From Roseitalea sp. MMSF_3546 (GTDB lineage: Bacteria; Pseudomonadota; Alphaproteobacteria; Rhizobiales; Rhizobiaceae), in NCBI RefSeq assembly GCF_030732865.1, contig NZ_JASHKB010000010.1, positions 78,671-142,670 of the forward strand: DNA of 64,000 nucleotides. The letters are read 5' to 3'. Under the pieces are notes generated by a model. That model did no database searches. It was not told the DNA's origin and was given only the letters and a program-made list of their open reading frames with translations. Of this stretch, positions 28,421 to 36,969 are shown piece by piece (position 1 is the stretch's first letter; each line of letters begins with the position of its first letter). Position numbers and translations under genes: made by a program.

Positions 28421-29467
28421 ATGGAGAGCGCTGCATCGGATATCGCGCGCCGTCTCGCCAGCGAGGCCGAGGCGGTCTGCCGTCACTACCTGTCGAACGG
28501 CCGCCGGCAGGGCCGCTACTGGATCGTCGGCGACGCCGAGAACACGCAGGGCCGCAGCCTCTATGTCCGGCTCACAGGGCCCACATCCGGGCCCGGCGCG
28601 GCGGGCAAATGGACCGACGCCGCCACCGGCGAGCACGGCGATTTGCTCGACCTAATCACGGCGAACCTTCAGCTCACATCGCTCGGCGAGGCGCTGGACG
28701 AGGCGCGCCGCTTCCTCAGCCTGCCGCGGGCCGACCCGCCTCCGCGCGCACCAGTGGCCAAGGCGCCGACCGGGTCGCCGGAAGCGGCGCGGCGGCTCTG
28801 GGCGATGGCCCAACCGATCGCGGGGACAATTGCCGAACGCTACCTCGCGAACCGCGGCATCGTCGGCATCCGGAATGTCGGCGCGCTGCGCTTCCATCCG
28901 CACTGCTACTATTGGCGCGAGGACGAACCTGATGATGCAGAGCCGGAGGCCTGGCCCGCGCTCCTCGCCAAGGTCACCGACACGGGCGGCGACCTGACCG
29001 GGCTGCACCGCACCTGGCTCGATCCCGAGACGGCGGGCAAGGCGCCGCTCGATCCGAACCGCAAGGCGATGGGCAATCTGCTCGGCCACGGCGTGCGCAT
29101 TGGCGAGGCCACCGATCTGGTCGCCGCCGGCGAAGGTCTGGAGACGATGCTCTCGCTTCGCATGGCGTTCCCGGGCCTGCCGGTGATCGCGGCGCTCTCC
29201 GCCAACCATCTCGCAGCCCTCCTGCTGCCCGGCGGCGTCAAGCGTCTCTACATCGCCGCCGACTCGGACGAAGCGGGCCGCATAGCGGCGGACACGCTGT
29301 ACGACCGCGCGCGCTCGGGCGGCATCGAGACCGCGCCGCTCGTCTTCCGGCTCGAGGACGCCAACGCGGAACTGCGCACTTTCGGCCTCGACGATCTCCG
29401 GGCGCATCTGAGATCCCAGCTCGCGCCGCAGGATGTGACGCGCCTGCTGCCATCCTCCGCCGCCTGA
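28421..29467 (+). CDS. TOPRIM domain (DUF7146/Toprim_3) primase-like protein
   Basis: The 348-residue protein is a primase-helicase-like backbone gene. The N-terminal half has the DUF7146-type pattern (GDAENTQGRSLYVRL, GKWTDAATGEHGDLLDL). The C-terminal TOPRIM fold has VAAGEGLETMLSLR and LYIAADSDEAGR, which carry the metal-binding Glu and Asp-x-Asp. It probably takes part in DNA synthesis during transfer or replication. The ATG at 28421 has an AAGGAG site 6 bases upstream. It is separated from parB by a terminator and must have its own promoter or depend on read-through. Confidence 0.85.
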   Translation: MESAASDIARRLASEAEAVCRHYLSNGRRQGRYWIVGDAENTQGRSLYVRLTGPTSGPGAAGKWTDAATGEHGDLLDLITANLQLTSLGEALDEARRFLSLPRADPPPRAPVAKAPTGSPEAARRLWAMAQPIAGTIAERYLANRGIVGIRNVGALRFHPHCYYWREDEPDDAEPEAWPALLAKVTDTGGDLTGLHRTWLDPETAGKAPLDPNRKAMGNLLGHGVRIGEATDLVAAGEGLETMLSLRMAFPGLPVIAALSANHLAALLLPGGVKRLYIAADSDEAGRIAADTLYDRARSGGIETAPLVFRLEDANAELRTFGLDDLRAHLRSQLAPQDVTRLLPSSAA

Positions 29468-29785
29468 TCGAAGCACGGGCGGCGCCGGTGCATCCGTCAC
29501 GGACACGTCTCCGGCCATCGGAGCCGTGCCTCAGGGCCTTCCGAGAGGGGCGAGACGGAGCGGAGCCCGCCCGGTCCGGCAACGGCTGCGGCGTCACCGT
29601 TTTCCACCGCCGAACCAGAGGTTCGGCTTTGCATCGCGAAACAAAACGGCGCCGCCTCCGCCGTCCTCCGCTTCGCTCCGGCCGCCGCGAAGACGCGGCG
29701 GTGCAGGACCGGACGGCCCCCGCTTTCCCGTCGCCCGGGAAGGCCCGCGAGAGGCGCGGGTCCCTTGAACCGGAGACGACCTGCC
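29468..29785. other. Intergenic region, no gene seen
   Basis: This 318-base gap is GC-rich and has several short inverted repeats, among them GCCGCCGCG with CGCGGCGG near 29678-29700. A segment with CGCCGTCCTCCGCTTCGCTC near 29658-29678 resembles one at 32518-32536 before the DUF736 gene. I see no convincing coding frame. Confidence 0.5.
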
Positions 29786-30715
29786 ATGACCGAACACGCC
29801 AGCACCACGCACCGCTCATCGACGGCCATCGTCCTCGACGAGCTCCAGCTCTACGGCTACCGCCCCTTCGCGGGCGAGCCCGATCCGCGCCCGCTGCCCG
29901 AGGCCGACGCTTTGCAGGGCGCGCTCGCTGACATCTTCGACGCCCTGATCGCCAGCTTGAGCGACACGCGGCTCGAACCCGATCTCGAAGATTTGCTCTG
30001 GTCGACCACCAACGTCTTCCACCGTATGGCCGCGCGCGTCGATCGCGAACTCGACACCAACGAGCAGGCGCAGAAGCGCTCGCAGCGCGAGCAGGACGGC
30101 TCCGAGGTCCGCTCGATCGAACTCGAGGAGCTGACAGCGGAGGGCATCACGCTCATCGAACGGCGCAACGCCTACGAGGGAATGCGCGACGTCGCAGCCG
30201 ACCTCTTCGAGGCGCATCTCGGTACCGCTTGGCATCCGCATTCCGGCTCGCACACGAACCGGCGCAACCTGACCGCCTCGCTGATCGACAGCCGCGACTT
30301 CCTCGCCGCCAAGCGGAAGACCGAACTCGAACCGCTCCTGCCGACGGGCGCGAAGATCGCCTTCGCCGGCGGGACCGACTTCGCCGACCACAAAGCCGTC
30401 TGGGCCGCGCTCGACCGGGTGCATGCCAAGCACGCCGACATGGTGCTGCTGCATGGCGGGTCGCCCAAGGGCGCCGAGAAGATCGCCGCCTGCTGGGCCG
30501 ACAACCGCAAATGCCCGCAGATCGTCTTCAAGCCCGACTGGAGGCGCCATGGAAAGGCCGCGCCGTTCAAGCGCAACGACCAGCTCTTGGACACCGTGCC
30601 GATCGGGCTGATCGTCTTCCCGGGCTCTGGCATCACCGACAATCTCGCCGACAAGGCGCGGGCGATGGGCGTGCCGCTCTACGACTTCCGCCCCCGCAAG
30701 ACGGGTGCATCGTGA
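29786..30715 (+). CDS. DUF2493 domain (SLOG-like) protein
   Basis: The 309-residue backbone protein has a C-terminal DUF2493 domain of the SLOG/YspA Rossmann type. It is seen as IAFAGGTDFADHKAVWAAL, MVLLHGGSPKGAEKIAACWA and VFPGSGITDNLADKARAMG, which form the nucleotide-binding loop and the GSG site. The N-terminal half is helical and specific to ICE proteins. The start ATG at 29786 has a GGAG site upstream. Proteins of this class are thought to bind nucleotide-derived ligands; the role in the element is unknown. Confidence 0.85.
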   Translation: MTEHASTTHRSSTAIVLDELQLYGYRPFAGEPDPRPLPEADALQGALADIFDALIASLSDTRLEPDLEDLLWSTTNVFHRMAARVDRELDTNEQAQKRSQREQDGSEVRSIELEELTAEGITLIERRNAYEGMRDVAADLFEAHLGTAWHPHSGSHTNRRNLTASLIDSRDFLAAKRKTELEPLLPTGAKIAFAGGTDFADHKAVWAALDRVHAKHADMVLLHGGSPKGAEKIAACWADNRKCPQIVFKPDWRRHGKAAPFKRNDQLLDTVPIGLIVFPGSGITDNLADKARAMGVPLYDFRPRKTGAS

Positions 30716-30839
30716 CCCGCGATGCCTCCCACGCATCGCCCATGCGCGCGCCGGAGCATTCCGGCGCGCGATCACTTGCGCTATACTTCACCCGCGCCGT
30801 GGCGGTGGTGGAGGCGCGCCTCTTCGAAGGAGACCGCCC

Positions 30840-31307
30840 ATGTTCGTATCCGCCATCTTGAGTGTCCTCGGCCTGGGCTTGATGGTCTATGTGCTGTTCG
30901 CGCTCGCCGTCTACGCGCTCCCGTTCTTCGTCGCCGTCACCGTCGGCATGCATGTCTACGACAGCGACGCTGGCGTCGCCGCCGCGTTCGTCTCAGCGTT
31001 TCTCGCGGGCGGCGCGACGCTCGTCGCGGGCCAAGTCGCGTTCGCGACGATAAAGTCCGTCCCCGTCAGGCTCGCCATCGGTGCGCTCGTCGCCGCGCCA
31101 GCAGGCATCGCCGGATATCACGCCATCAAGGGTCTCTCAGAGATCGGCGGTGCTGGCGAGACCTGGATACTCGTCTTCTCCTGGATCGGAGCAATCGTCG
31201 TCGGTGCCACGGCCTGCGCACGGATCGCCTCCCTCGCCGGGCCGGACGAAGACGCACCGGCGACAGCGCATGCATTCAGCGGCGGGCGCGCCGCCAACGA
31301 CGGCTAA
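30840..31307 (+). CDS. Membrane protein of unknown function
   Basis: A 155-residue protein has about four hydrophobic helices (ILSVLGLGLMVYVLFALAVY, a FFVAVTVGM segment, AAFVSAFLAGGATLVAG, and TWILVFSWIGAIVVGATAC). Its short polar tail ends in AFSGGRAANDG. The ATG at 30840 has a GAAGGAG ribosome site. I recognise no family. A diverged copy of its last 30 or so codons occurs 700 bases downstream (31978-32070), beyond the GFA gene. Confidence 0.75.
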   Translation: MFVSAILSVLGLGLMVYVLFALAVYALPFFVAVTVGMHVYDSDAGVAAAFVSAFLAGGATLVAGQVAFATIKSVPVRLAIGALVAAPAGIAGYHAIKGLSEIGGAGETWILVFSWIGAIVVGATACARIASLAGPDEDAPATAHAFSGGRAANDG

Positions 31308-31324
31308 TCTTGCGATTTAGCCGT
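31300..31324 (+). terminator. Hairpin over the stop of the membrane protein gene
   Basis: ACGGCTAA (31300-31307, including the TAA stop) pairs perfectly with TTAGCCGT (31317-31324) around a 9-base loop. There is no T-run, so termination is only probable. Confidence 0.4.
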
Positions 31325-31389
31325 TGCCGCAACGCAGCCAATGACGGCTGGGTTGTATTCCATCCGAAAACGAGCGGGTCCGGCGCTTT

Positions 31390-31848
31390 CTATTGGTCGC
31401 TATCGGGGTGTTGCCGATTGCTCAGATGGATCGCTTCCAGTCCTTCGGGATTCTCTTCCTCTGACGTGACCTGTTCTACGGGAAGCGGGTTAAGCACCGG
31501 CCATCGACTCTCTATGCCGAGTTCGGCTGTGATCGGGATATTTGAGGCCTTATCGAAAGCAGCGATGGACATCGATTGCCGCTCTGAGCCATCTCGCCGA
31601 AAGTAGAGGTAGGTTCCACAGAGCTTGCAGAAGCCGCGGAAAATACCTGCAGAACTTTCGAACTCGGAAGGAGCGCTTTTCGTCCATTTCAATGATTCGA
31701 GTGCGACACCCACGTGGGCAGCGAACGGCGCACCGACAGCTTTCTGACACATGCGGCAATGGCAAAAGTGACCGTTTTCCAGATCGGGCCCGGCCTGAAA
31801 ACGGACAGCGCCGCACTGGCAGCCGCCGGACCAGGAATTCGCAGTCAT
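31390..31848 (-). CDS. GFA family (CENP-V/GFA domain) protein
   Basis: The 152-residue protein is a GFA-domain zinc protein, related to glutathione-dependent formaldehyde-activating enzyme but a member of a broad family of mostly unknown activity. Zinc ligands are visible as CQCG (Cys10, Cys12), CHCRMCQ (Cys29, Cys31, Cys34) and CKLCG (Cys74, Cys77). The spacing is normal. It is read against its neighbours, has lower GC than the backbone, and lies between a gene and a diverged copy of that gene's 3' end. It is therefore probably a late insertion. Confidence 0.85.
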   Translation of the reverse strand: MTANSWSGGCQCGAVRFQAGPDLENGHFCHCRMCQKAVGAPFAAHVGVALESLKWTKSAPSEFESSAGIFRGFCKLCGTYLYFRRDGSERQSMSIAAFDKASNIPITAELGIESRWPVLNPLPVEQVTSEEENPEGLEAIHLSNRQHPDSDQ

Positions 31849-31977
31849 GCCAGCTTCGCCCTCCGAGCAGATCTTGTGGTCCTCAATTGGAATAAACCCC
31901 AGTCCGGCGCACCCTCTACCGTGTTGCCTCTGCCAGCTTGCAGCAAGCGGTCGTTCGCGGCGACGGCAGTACAAGTG

Positions 31978-32070
31978 GAGGCGACCTCCCGTCTAACCGC
32001 TCTCGTCCAGCCGGACAAGGACGCACGCGCGACAGCGCGCGTGTTCGGCGGCGAGCGTGCAGCCGGTTGA
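31978..32070 (+). pseudogene. Relic of the 3' end of a membrane protein gene
   Basis: The frame ending at the stop at 32068-32070 encodes LVQPDKDARATARVFGG and then ERAAG. This parallels LAGPDEDAPATAHAFSGG and RAANDG at the end of the gene at 30840-31307. Only about 25 to 30 codons can be aligned. No start or membrane helices remain, so this is a leftover of a duplicated or replaced gene. Confidence 0.55.
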
Positions 32071-32634
32071 GAGCATCTTGTGCCCTCTCTTCGTGTGCCG
32101 ATCATCCATATCGATCATCGCCGGCAAGAAGGGTCTGGTCGACTCTCGACCCCCCCCGGTCGCCGATCCCCGTTCAGGTGTGGCCACGGATGAGCCGACT
32201 CCGGAAAGCGGCACGAAGTGTCGTTGATCAGGACAGCCGTTGTGCAGTGTCACTTCCTTTAGGCGACGATACATACCCGCCCGTCCGCACGCCGGGGCCT
32301 GTCTTCGCGCGACGCGCGCTGCCGGGATCTTGCCGGTGTCCATCGGTGGAGCTCAGGTCTTCTCCCATGCGCCCGTCACCCGCGTCCCACACGGCCTCTC
32401 AATGGGCTGATCTGGCCGGGGCCGGCTGCGCCTCGATCGCCTTGGCCGCAACGGCGGGTCCGGACTTTCTTCCCCTGGCCGAAGGCCATTCCTCGCGAGG
32501 CAAGAAAGACCGTCCCCGCCGTCCTCCGCTGCGCTGCGGGCCATGAATGGCTGCGTCGGCGGATCGCCCCGGCCTCTGCGATCGCCATCGAGGCCGCGAT
32601 GGGCGCGGGCTCGAGAACTCAAAGGAGAACTGAC
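32071..32634. other. Intergenic region before DUF736 gene
   Basis: No convincing gene is seen. The DUF736 gene begins at the end with an AAAGGAG ribosome site. A CGCCGTCCTCCGCTGCGCTG segment near 32518-32537 resembles one in the gap before the DUF2493 gene and may be a shared control sequence. Confidence 0.5.
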
Positions 32635-32967
32635 ATGGCCACCATCGGAACCTTCAAGAAGACCGGCAGCGAATACGTCGGCGAGATCGTCACCCTGAGC
32701 GTGCAGGCGAAGAACGTCCGCATCGTCCCCGAGGAGGGATCCACCAACGGCAACGCCCCGAGCCACCGCGTCTTCGTCGGCCGCGCCGAGATCGGTGCTG
32801 CCTGGTCCAAGCGCTCGAACGAGGGCCGCGACTATCTCAGCCTCAAGCTCGACGACCCGAGCTTCACCGCGCCGATCTACGCCAACCTCTTCGACGACAC
32901 CGTTGTCGAGGGCGAGGAGAGCTACAGCCTCATCTGGTCCCGCCCCAGCCGCCGCAACGGCGACTGA
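32635..32967 (+). CDS. DUF736 family protein
   Basis: The 110-residue protein starts MATIGTFKKTGSEYVGEIVT and has GAAWSKRSNEGRDYLSLKLD. These are hallmarks of DUF736, a small beta-rich family found almost only on rhizobial and other alphaproteobacterial plasmids and ICEs. It is normal in length and intact. The ATG at 32635 has an AAGGAG site. A hairpin terminator follows. Function is unknown. It marks the end of one backbone block, and the defence cassette starts right after it. Confidence 0.92.
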   Translation: MATIGTFKKTGSEYVGEIVTLSVQAKNVRIVPEEGSTNGNAPSHRVFVGRAEIGAAWSKRSNEGRDYLSLKLDDPSFTAPIYANLFDDTVVEGEESYSLIWSRPSRRNGD

Positions 32968-32979
32968 GCCGCCGCCAAG

Positions 32980-33012
32980 CGCCCCGTCCGGAGACCCGGG
33001 CGGGGCGTTCCC
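32980..33012 (+). terminator. Terminator after DUF736 gene
   Basis: CGCCCCGTCCGG (32980-32991) pairs with CCGGGCGGGGCG (32996-33007) around AGAC, with one G-T pair, followed by TTCCCATTT. The T-run is weak but the stem is 12 bases long. Confidence 0.6.
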
Positions 33013-33091
33013 ATTTGAATGCCGGCGCAGCCCAGCGATCAGGAGCGTCGCCCAATACAGCCCTCGAATGTCAGATTCATGATGCTATATA

Positions 33092-33120
33092 TTGACATTG
33101 TCAGCCTGTTGCCGTACATG
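33092..33120 (+). promoter_or_regulatory. Promoter and palindrome of the QueC/ImmA/PIN cassette
   Basis: TTGACA (33092-33097) is a perfect -35 and lies inside the palindrome TGACATTGTCA (33093-33103). A TACATG 17 bases on is a weak -10. Another TGTCA half-site lies at 33069-33073. The HTH-ImmA protein of the cassette is the likely regulator. Local AT content is higher than in the backbone. Confidence 0.5.
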
Positions 33121-33139
33121 GTTTGTGCAGGAGGCCGCC

Positions 33140-33718
33140 ATGACCGATGGTCCGTTCAAGAATCTGAAGCTCGGGAAATGCTGGAAGCGGTTGGCTGAAG
33201 CCGTGCAAAACGACGCGGCATCGCCCGACGAATGCGGCGCCTTTGCGTCAGATGCACTGACCCGTCACCTCGTTACCAACGAACACGTCAAGGCGCTGCG
33301 GGAGATCGGCGCACATCTCGGTAGGGGCCAGCTTGAACTTGATCCTTTGGGGTCTATCGAAGCCATTTTTGATCGCTGTGAGAAGACGCCTTTCCTCGAT
33401 GCGCTTCAGAAGGAGCTTTTGTATCGGGCGGCCAACGACGGGTCGCTCAGGGATGTCATTACGCCCGCACTCGATGCCGCCATCGATTCGCAGATCAACC
33501 AATCTCGGAACCGCTTTCACGAGGAATGCATCCGCGCTCGGGAAAACAACGAGATGAGCCACGAGGCAGCCGCTCGAGCGCGCGAAAAAGTTAATGCCGC
33601 CTTCGACGTCATGGACAGACAGAAGGTCCGCGACGCCCTTATTGAGGGTCGGAAGGACGCATTTGAGAAGGACGTCGGCAAAAGCGACGGTGTCGACGAC
33701 GGGATGATCCGACTGTGA
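33140..33718 (+). CDS. Unknown protein, first gene of the QueC-like cassette
   Basis: I do not recognise this 192-residue, mainly helical and charged protein. It starts MTDGPFKNLKLGKCWKRL and has no signal peptide or membrane segment. The middle (ALQKELLYRAANDGSLRDVI) and the long ENNEMSHEAAARAREKVN helix look like a scaffold or antitoxin-like fold. Its stop overlaps the start of the QueC-like gene (GTGA). In other antiviral loci QueC-like enzymes sit next to a small protein they may act on, so this could be the substrate or partner. That is inference. Confidence 0.75.
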   Translation: MTDGPFKNLKLGKCWKRLAEAVQNDAASPDECGAFASDALTRHLVTNEHVKALREIGAHLGRGQLELDPLGSIEAIFDRCEKTPFLDALQKELLYRAANDGSLRDVITPALDAAIDSQINQSRNRFHEECIRARENNEMSHEAAARAREKVNAAFDVMDRQKVRDALIEGRKDAFEKDVGKSDGVDDGMIRL

Positions 33719-35097
33719 ATACCCAGGTAAACAATCCCCAGCAGTACGGGCTGACTCTGCGCGTCGTCGAGTCTGGCCGGCGTCATGAGCAATGCCATTC
33801 CAATTCAGTGATCATCGCTGAAATCGGCCGGGAAATCACTTTCGTCCCGGATGCGCTGGACACGTATAACTACGACGGCTGGAAACCGATCCACCACGAT
33901 CTGCTCGTCGTAAGCGCTGCCGTTGAATATGCGGATCGCCGCGCCGCAAGGCGAGTCAACCGATGGGCACGCGATTTCGACATCACGGTGCCTGTCGTCG
34001 AAGTAGCAAGGTGGCAACAGCCCGAGGTGCAAGCCAGCCTTCGGTCGGCGCTGCGACATCTGACCGGCGACGAGTGGCATTTCTCCTTTGTTCCCTGGCA
34101 GGGCGAAAGCATTCTCGGCGCGCGGCAGCGGTCGCTCCCATTTGGGACGGAGCGGAGCTTCGTGATCGCTTATAGCGACGGGCTGGATTCCCGCTGCGTC
34201 TCCAAGCTGTCGAGAAACGGGCGCGACGCTGTTTGCGTCCGCGTCACCAAACATCGCCATGCCCTGAAGGAGGGCGACGAGCCGTTCGACCAGATCCCCT
34301 TTCGTGTCGACGTCCCCTCCTCGCGGGAAAGCAGTGTGCGATCTCGTGGCTTCAAGTTTGCCGCCGTGACGGCAATTGCCGCCCAGCTGACGGGGCTGAC
34401 CAGAATTGTCGTTCCCGAAAGCGGTCAGGGTGCACTCGGTCCGGTGCTCCTGCCGTTGCACAACGTCTATGCCGACTATCGCAATCATCCGACGTACTTC
34501 CGCAAGATGGAGCGGTTCATCGAGGCGTTGCTTGATCATCAAGTCCGTTATGACCAGCCGCGCCTTTGGAACACGAAGGGCGAAACGATTGCGGCCTTTC
34601 GACTCGCCACCAACAGGGCGGTCGGTGAGCTCTTCGAGACCCGTTCGTGCTGGCAGCAGCGCTGGAACGCGAAGATGGACGGCAAGCTTCGGCAGTGCGG
34701 TTTGTGCGCCGCCTGTCTGCTTCGCCGGATGAGCATGCATGCCGCCGGGATAGACGAGCCCAAAGGTACTTACGTGATCGCCGATCTGGCGGTGCCGTCG
34801 TTTCAGAATGCCCTTCCCGGCAGAAAGAAGGTGCGACTGAGCCGGTCGATGGCCGAGTACGGCAGCGTCGGGGCGCGGCACCTCCAGCGGTTGGCGGACC
34901 TGCCCGATACAGACTTGAAGGTTCATGCCTTCGAGATCGCACGCGCGACGGGGCAACCACAGGACGACGTCTTGGAGAAGCTCAGGAGCATGTTGCTGAG
35001 GCACGCGAAGGAATGGCGGGCGTTCGTGGCCGCCCAGGGAGAACAAAGCTTCCTCAGAAGCTGGACGAAGGGAGGGCGTAATGGCCGATCTGAATGA
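33715..35097 (+). CDS. QueC-like PP-loop enzyme (QatC/Cap9-related)
   Basis: The 460-residue protein has a QueC-type ATP pyrophosphatase core: the PP-loop in AYSDGLDS (152-159) and a zinc site with Cys312, Cys328, Cys331 and Cys334 (RQCGLCAACLLRR). QueC makes the nitrile preQ0 from carboxy-deazaguanine in queuosine synthesis. Here about 140 extra N-terminal residues and no other queuosine genes argue against housekeeping. QueC-like proteins occur in Qat and type IV CBASS antiphage systems. The start is GTG at 33715; the end overlaps the ImmA gene by 17 bases. It would act on a deazaguanine or on a protein. Confidence 0.8.
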   Translation: MNTQVNNPQQYGLTLRVVESGRRHEQCHSNSVIIAEIGREITFVPDALDTYNYDGWKPIHHDLLVVSAAVEYADRRAARRVNRWARDFDITVPVVEVARWQQPEVQASLRSALRHLTGDEWHFSFVPWQGESILGARQRSLPFGTERSFVIAYSDGLDSRCVSKLSRNGRDAVCVRVTKHRHALKEGDEPFDQIPFRVDVPSSRESSVRSRGFKFAAVTAIAAQLTGLTRIVVPESGQGALGPVLLPLHNVYADYRNHPTYFRKMERFIEALLDHQVRYDQPRLWNTKGETIAAFRLATNRAVGELFETRSCWQQRWNAKMDGKLRQCGLCAACLLRRMSMHAAGIDEPKGTYVIADLAVPSFQNALPGRKKVRLSRSMAEYGSVGARHLQRLADLPDTDLKVHAFEIARATGQPQDDVLEKLRSMLLRHAKEWRAFVAAQGEQSFLRSWTKGGRNGRSE

Positions 35098-36271
35098 ATT
35101 GAGCGCCCAGGAAATCGGTCGGCGCCTGCGTCTGGCGCGGGAAAATGCGGGTATTCGCCAGGATCAGGCGGCCGAGGTCATCGGTATGTCGCGCCCGACG
35201 CTCGTCTCCATCGAAAAGGGCACGCGGCGTGTCCGCATACAGGAGTTGCAGCTCCTTGCCCGGCACTACGGCGTTTCCGTCAACGCGCTTCTGCGTCGGG
35301 AAGCGGTCCATACCGATCTGGTGCCGCGGTTCCGCAAGATGCGCGAGACGGAGGACGACCACGCGCTGGAAGCCATCGAGCTTCTCAATGATCTGGTGAA
35401 GGCAGAGGTGGAACTCGAAAACGTCCTCGGCATCGAGCGGCGGCGGCATTATCCGCCGGAGAAAGGGATTAACGAGGGCGATGTTGTCGAGCTTGCCGAG
35501 AAGCATGCGCAAGAGCTTCGGGACTGGCTTGGTTTGGGCGGCGGTCCGATCGGCGACATTTTCTCGATCATCGAGTTCGATCTTGGCATCCGCCTGTACC
35601 AACGACGCCTCACCTCAAAATCAAAGGTGGCGGGCCTGTTCACGTATGATGACGCCGTAGGTGCCTGCATTCTTCTCAACGCCAATCACCCGCTGGAGCG
35701 GCGCGTTCAGTCCGCCGCCCATGAGATCGGGCATTTCGTCGGGACGCGCCGCGTGCCCGAGGTGCTGGAGGATGATGAGCAGTTCCTGTCGCGAGACGAA
35801 CGGTATGCGAATGCCTTCGGCCGAGCCTTTGTAGCGCCACGCAAAAGCTTTTCGGAGAGCTTTAAACAGCTGACGGCTGGCGCGGACATGCTCACTCGTC
35901 GGCATGTGATCCTGCTGGCGCACCAATACAACATCTCCCGCGAGGCGTGCGTCCGCCGACTCGAAGAGCTGGGACTTCTGAAGAAAGGGACTTGGGAATG
36001 GCTCAAGACGAAGGGCGGAATCAAGGACTACCACGCCCGCGAAGTGCTCGGAGACGCCGCCGACCGGCTCGACATGGCCAAGGCCGATGCCGACCGACCA
36101 GTCTCCCATAGGATGAGCCTCATGGCGCATGCGGCATGGAAGCGTGGCATCATGTCGGAAGGGCAGTTGGCAGAGCTGCTGAGGATGCGCCGCGTGGAGT
36201 TGCGCGAGCTGATTGACCAGATCGAGCTTGAGGAAAACGTGACGGATGACCTTCTCAAGCTCCCTGGTTGA
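35081..36271 (+). CDS. HTH-XRE regulator fused to ImmA/IrrE metallopeptidase
   Basis: The 396-residue protein has an XRE helix-turn-helix at residues 8-68 (RLRLARENAGIRQDQAAEVIG, then SRPTLVSIEKG). An ImmA/IrrE domain carries the zinc motif HEIGH (His214, Glu215, His218). Such proteins cleave repressors or antitoxins when triggered. The HTH suggests it binds the palindrome at the cassette promoter and controls its own operon. It overlaps both neighbours, the QueC-like gene by 17 bases and the PIN gene by 26, so the four genes are one translation unit. Confidence 0.88.
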   Translation: MADLNELSAQEIGRRLRLARENAGIRQDQAAEVIGMSRPTLVSIEKGTRRVRIQELQLLARHYGVSVNALLRREAVHTDLVPRFRKMRETEDDHALEAIELLNDLVKAEVELENVLGIERRRHYPPEKGINEGDVVELAEKHAQELRDWLGLGGGPIGDIFSIIEFDLGIRLYQRRLTSKSKVAGLFTYDDAVGACILLNANHPLERRVQSAAHEIGHFVGTRRVPEVLEDDEQFLSRDERYANAFGRAFVAPRKSFSESFKQLTAGADMLTRRHVILLAHQYNISREACVRRLEELGLLKKGTWEWLKTKGGIKDYHAREVLGDAADRLDMAKADADRPVSHRMSLMAHAAWKRGIMSEGQLAELLRMRRVELRELIDQIELEENVTDDLLKLPG

Positions 36272-36920
36272 TGACCCCAGACCGCTGGTGCTCGACACGA
36301 GCGTTCTGGTGAACCTGCATGCCTGCGCCCATGGCGAACGGGTGCTGTCGGCGATTCAGAACGAGATCGTGGTCGCCGACATCGTGGCCGGGGAACTGAA
36401 GCACGAGACGAGCCGGAGGAACGGAGAACACAGCTTCCTCCACGATCTGGTTTCGCGCGGCAAGGTCACCGTCGTCGGGATGACCGAGGCGGAGTACGAG
36501 CTGTTCGCCGTGCTCTCCGGCGGCCCCTCCTCTCTGGATGACGGCGAAGCGGCAACGATTGCCATCGCCGCCCATCGCTGCTTCCGCGCCGTCATCGATG
36601 AACGGAAGGGCCGCGCACGAGCTGCGGCTCTCATGAATGGTGAGCAACCCGCATGGTCCATCGACCTTCTGCGGCACCCGGAAATTGTGCTCAGACTCGG
36701 GGAGCAGCTAGCGGTAGAGACCATCTATCTGGCGCTACGGCATGGACGTATGCGGATCCCTTCGAACAGTGCCAATGACGTCGTGACTCTGATAGGGCGT
36801 AATCGCGCCCTTGAGTGCACCTGCTTACCAAACTTCAAAAGCCTGTCGCAAGAAGCGGCGGCGCTCGAACAGACGGAAGCGAAGGCAAACATGCGAGAAC
36901 GCCGGCGCGATACGGATTAA
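36246..36920 (+). CDS. PIN domain nuclease
   Basis: The 224-residue protein is a PIN-fold RNase. The acidic residues that bind metal are visible: Asp17 in LVLDTSVLVN, Glu in VAGELKHE, the DDGEAATIAIA stretch and Asp in VIDERKGRARA. It lacks the small paired antitoxin usual for VapC. Instead, the HTH-ImmA protein directly upstream probably controls it. The start at 36246 lies within the end of that gene. As last gene it is the likely toxic effector of the cassette. The target RNA is unknown. Confidence 0.82.
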   Translation: MTFSSSLVDDPRPLVLDTSVLVNLHACAHGERVLSAIQNEIVVADIVAGELKHETSRRNGEHSFLHDLVSRGKVTVVGMTEAEYELFAVLSGGPSSLDDGEAATIAIAAHRCFRAVIDERKGRARAAALMNGEQPAWSIDLLRHPEIVLRLGEQLAVETIYLALRHGRMRIPSNSANDVVTLIGRNRALECTCLPNFKSLSQEAAALEQTEAKANMRERRRDTD

Positions 36921-36969
36921 TCCGCGCCGTATCGCGTGGGTCGTTTTGCAAGAGTGGACACAATGTCGC

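Noticed and set aside
31938..32546. Plus-strand open frames between the GFA and DUF736 genes as new genes
   Set aside because: They are Arg/Ser/Pro-rich, lack ribosome sites and show no motif. Only the short relic ending at 32070 has support.
33140..36920. Calling the cassette a Qat system
   Set aside because: QatA ATPase and QatD TatD-like nuclease are missing, and ImmA and PIN are not Qat parts. Only the QueC-like enzyme is related.
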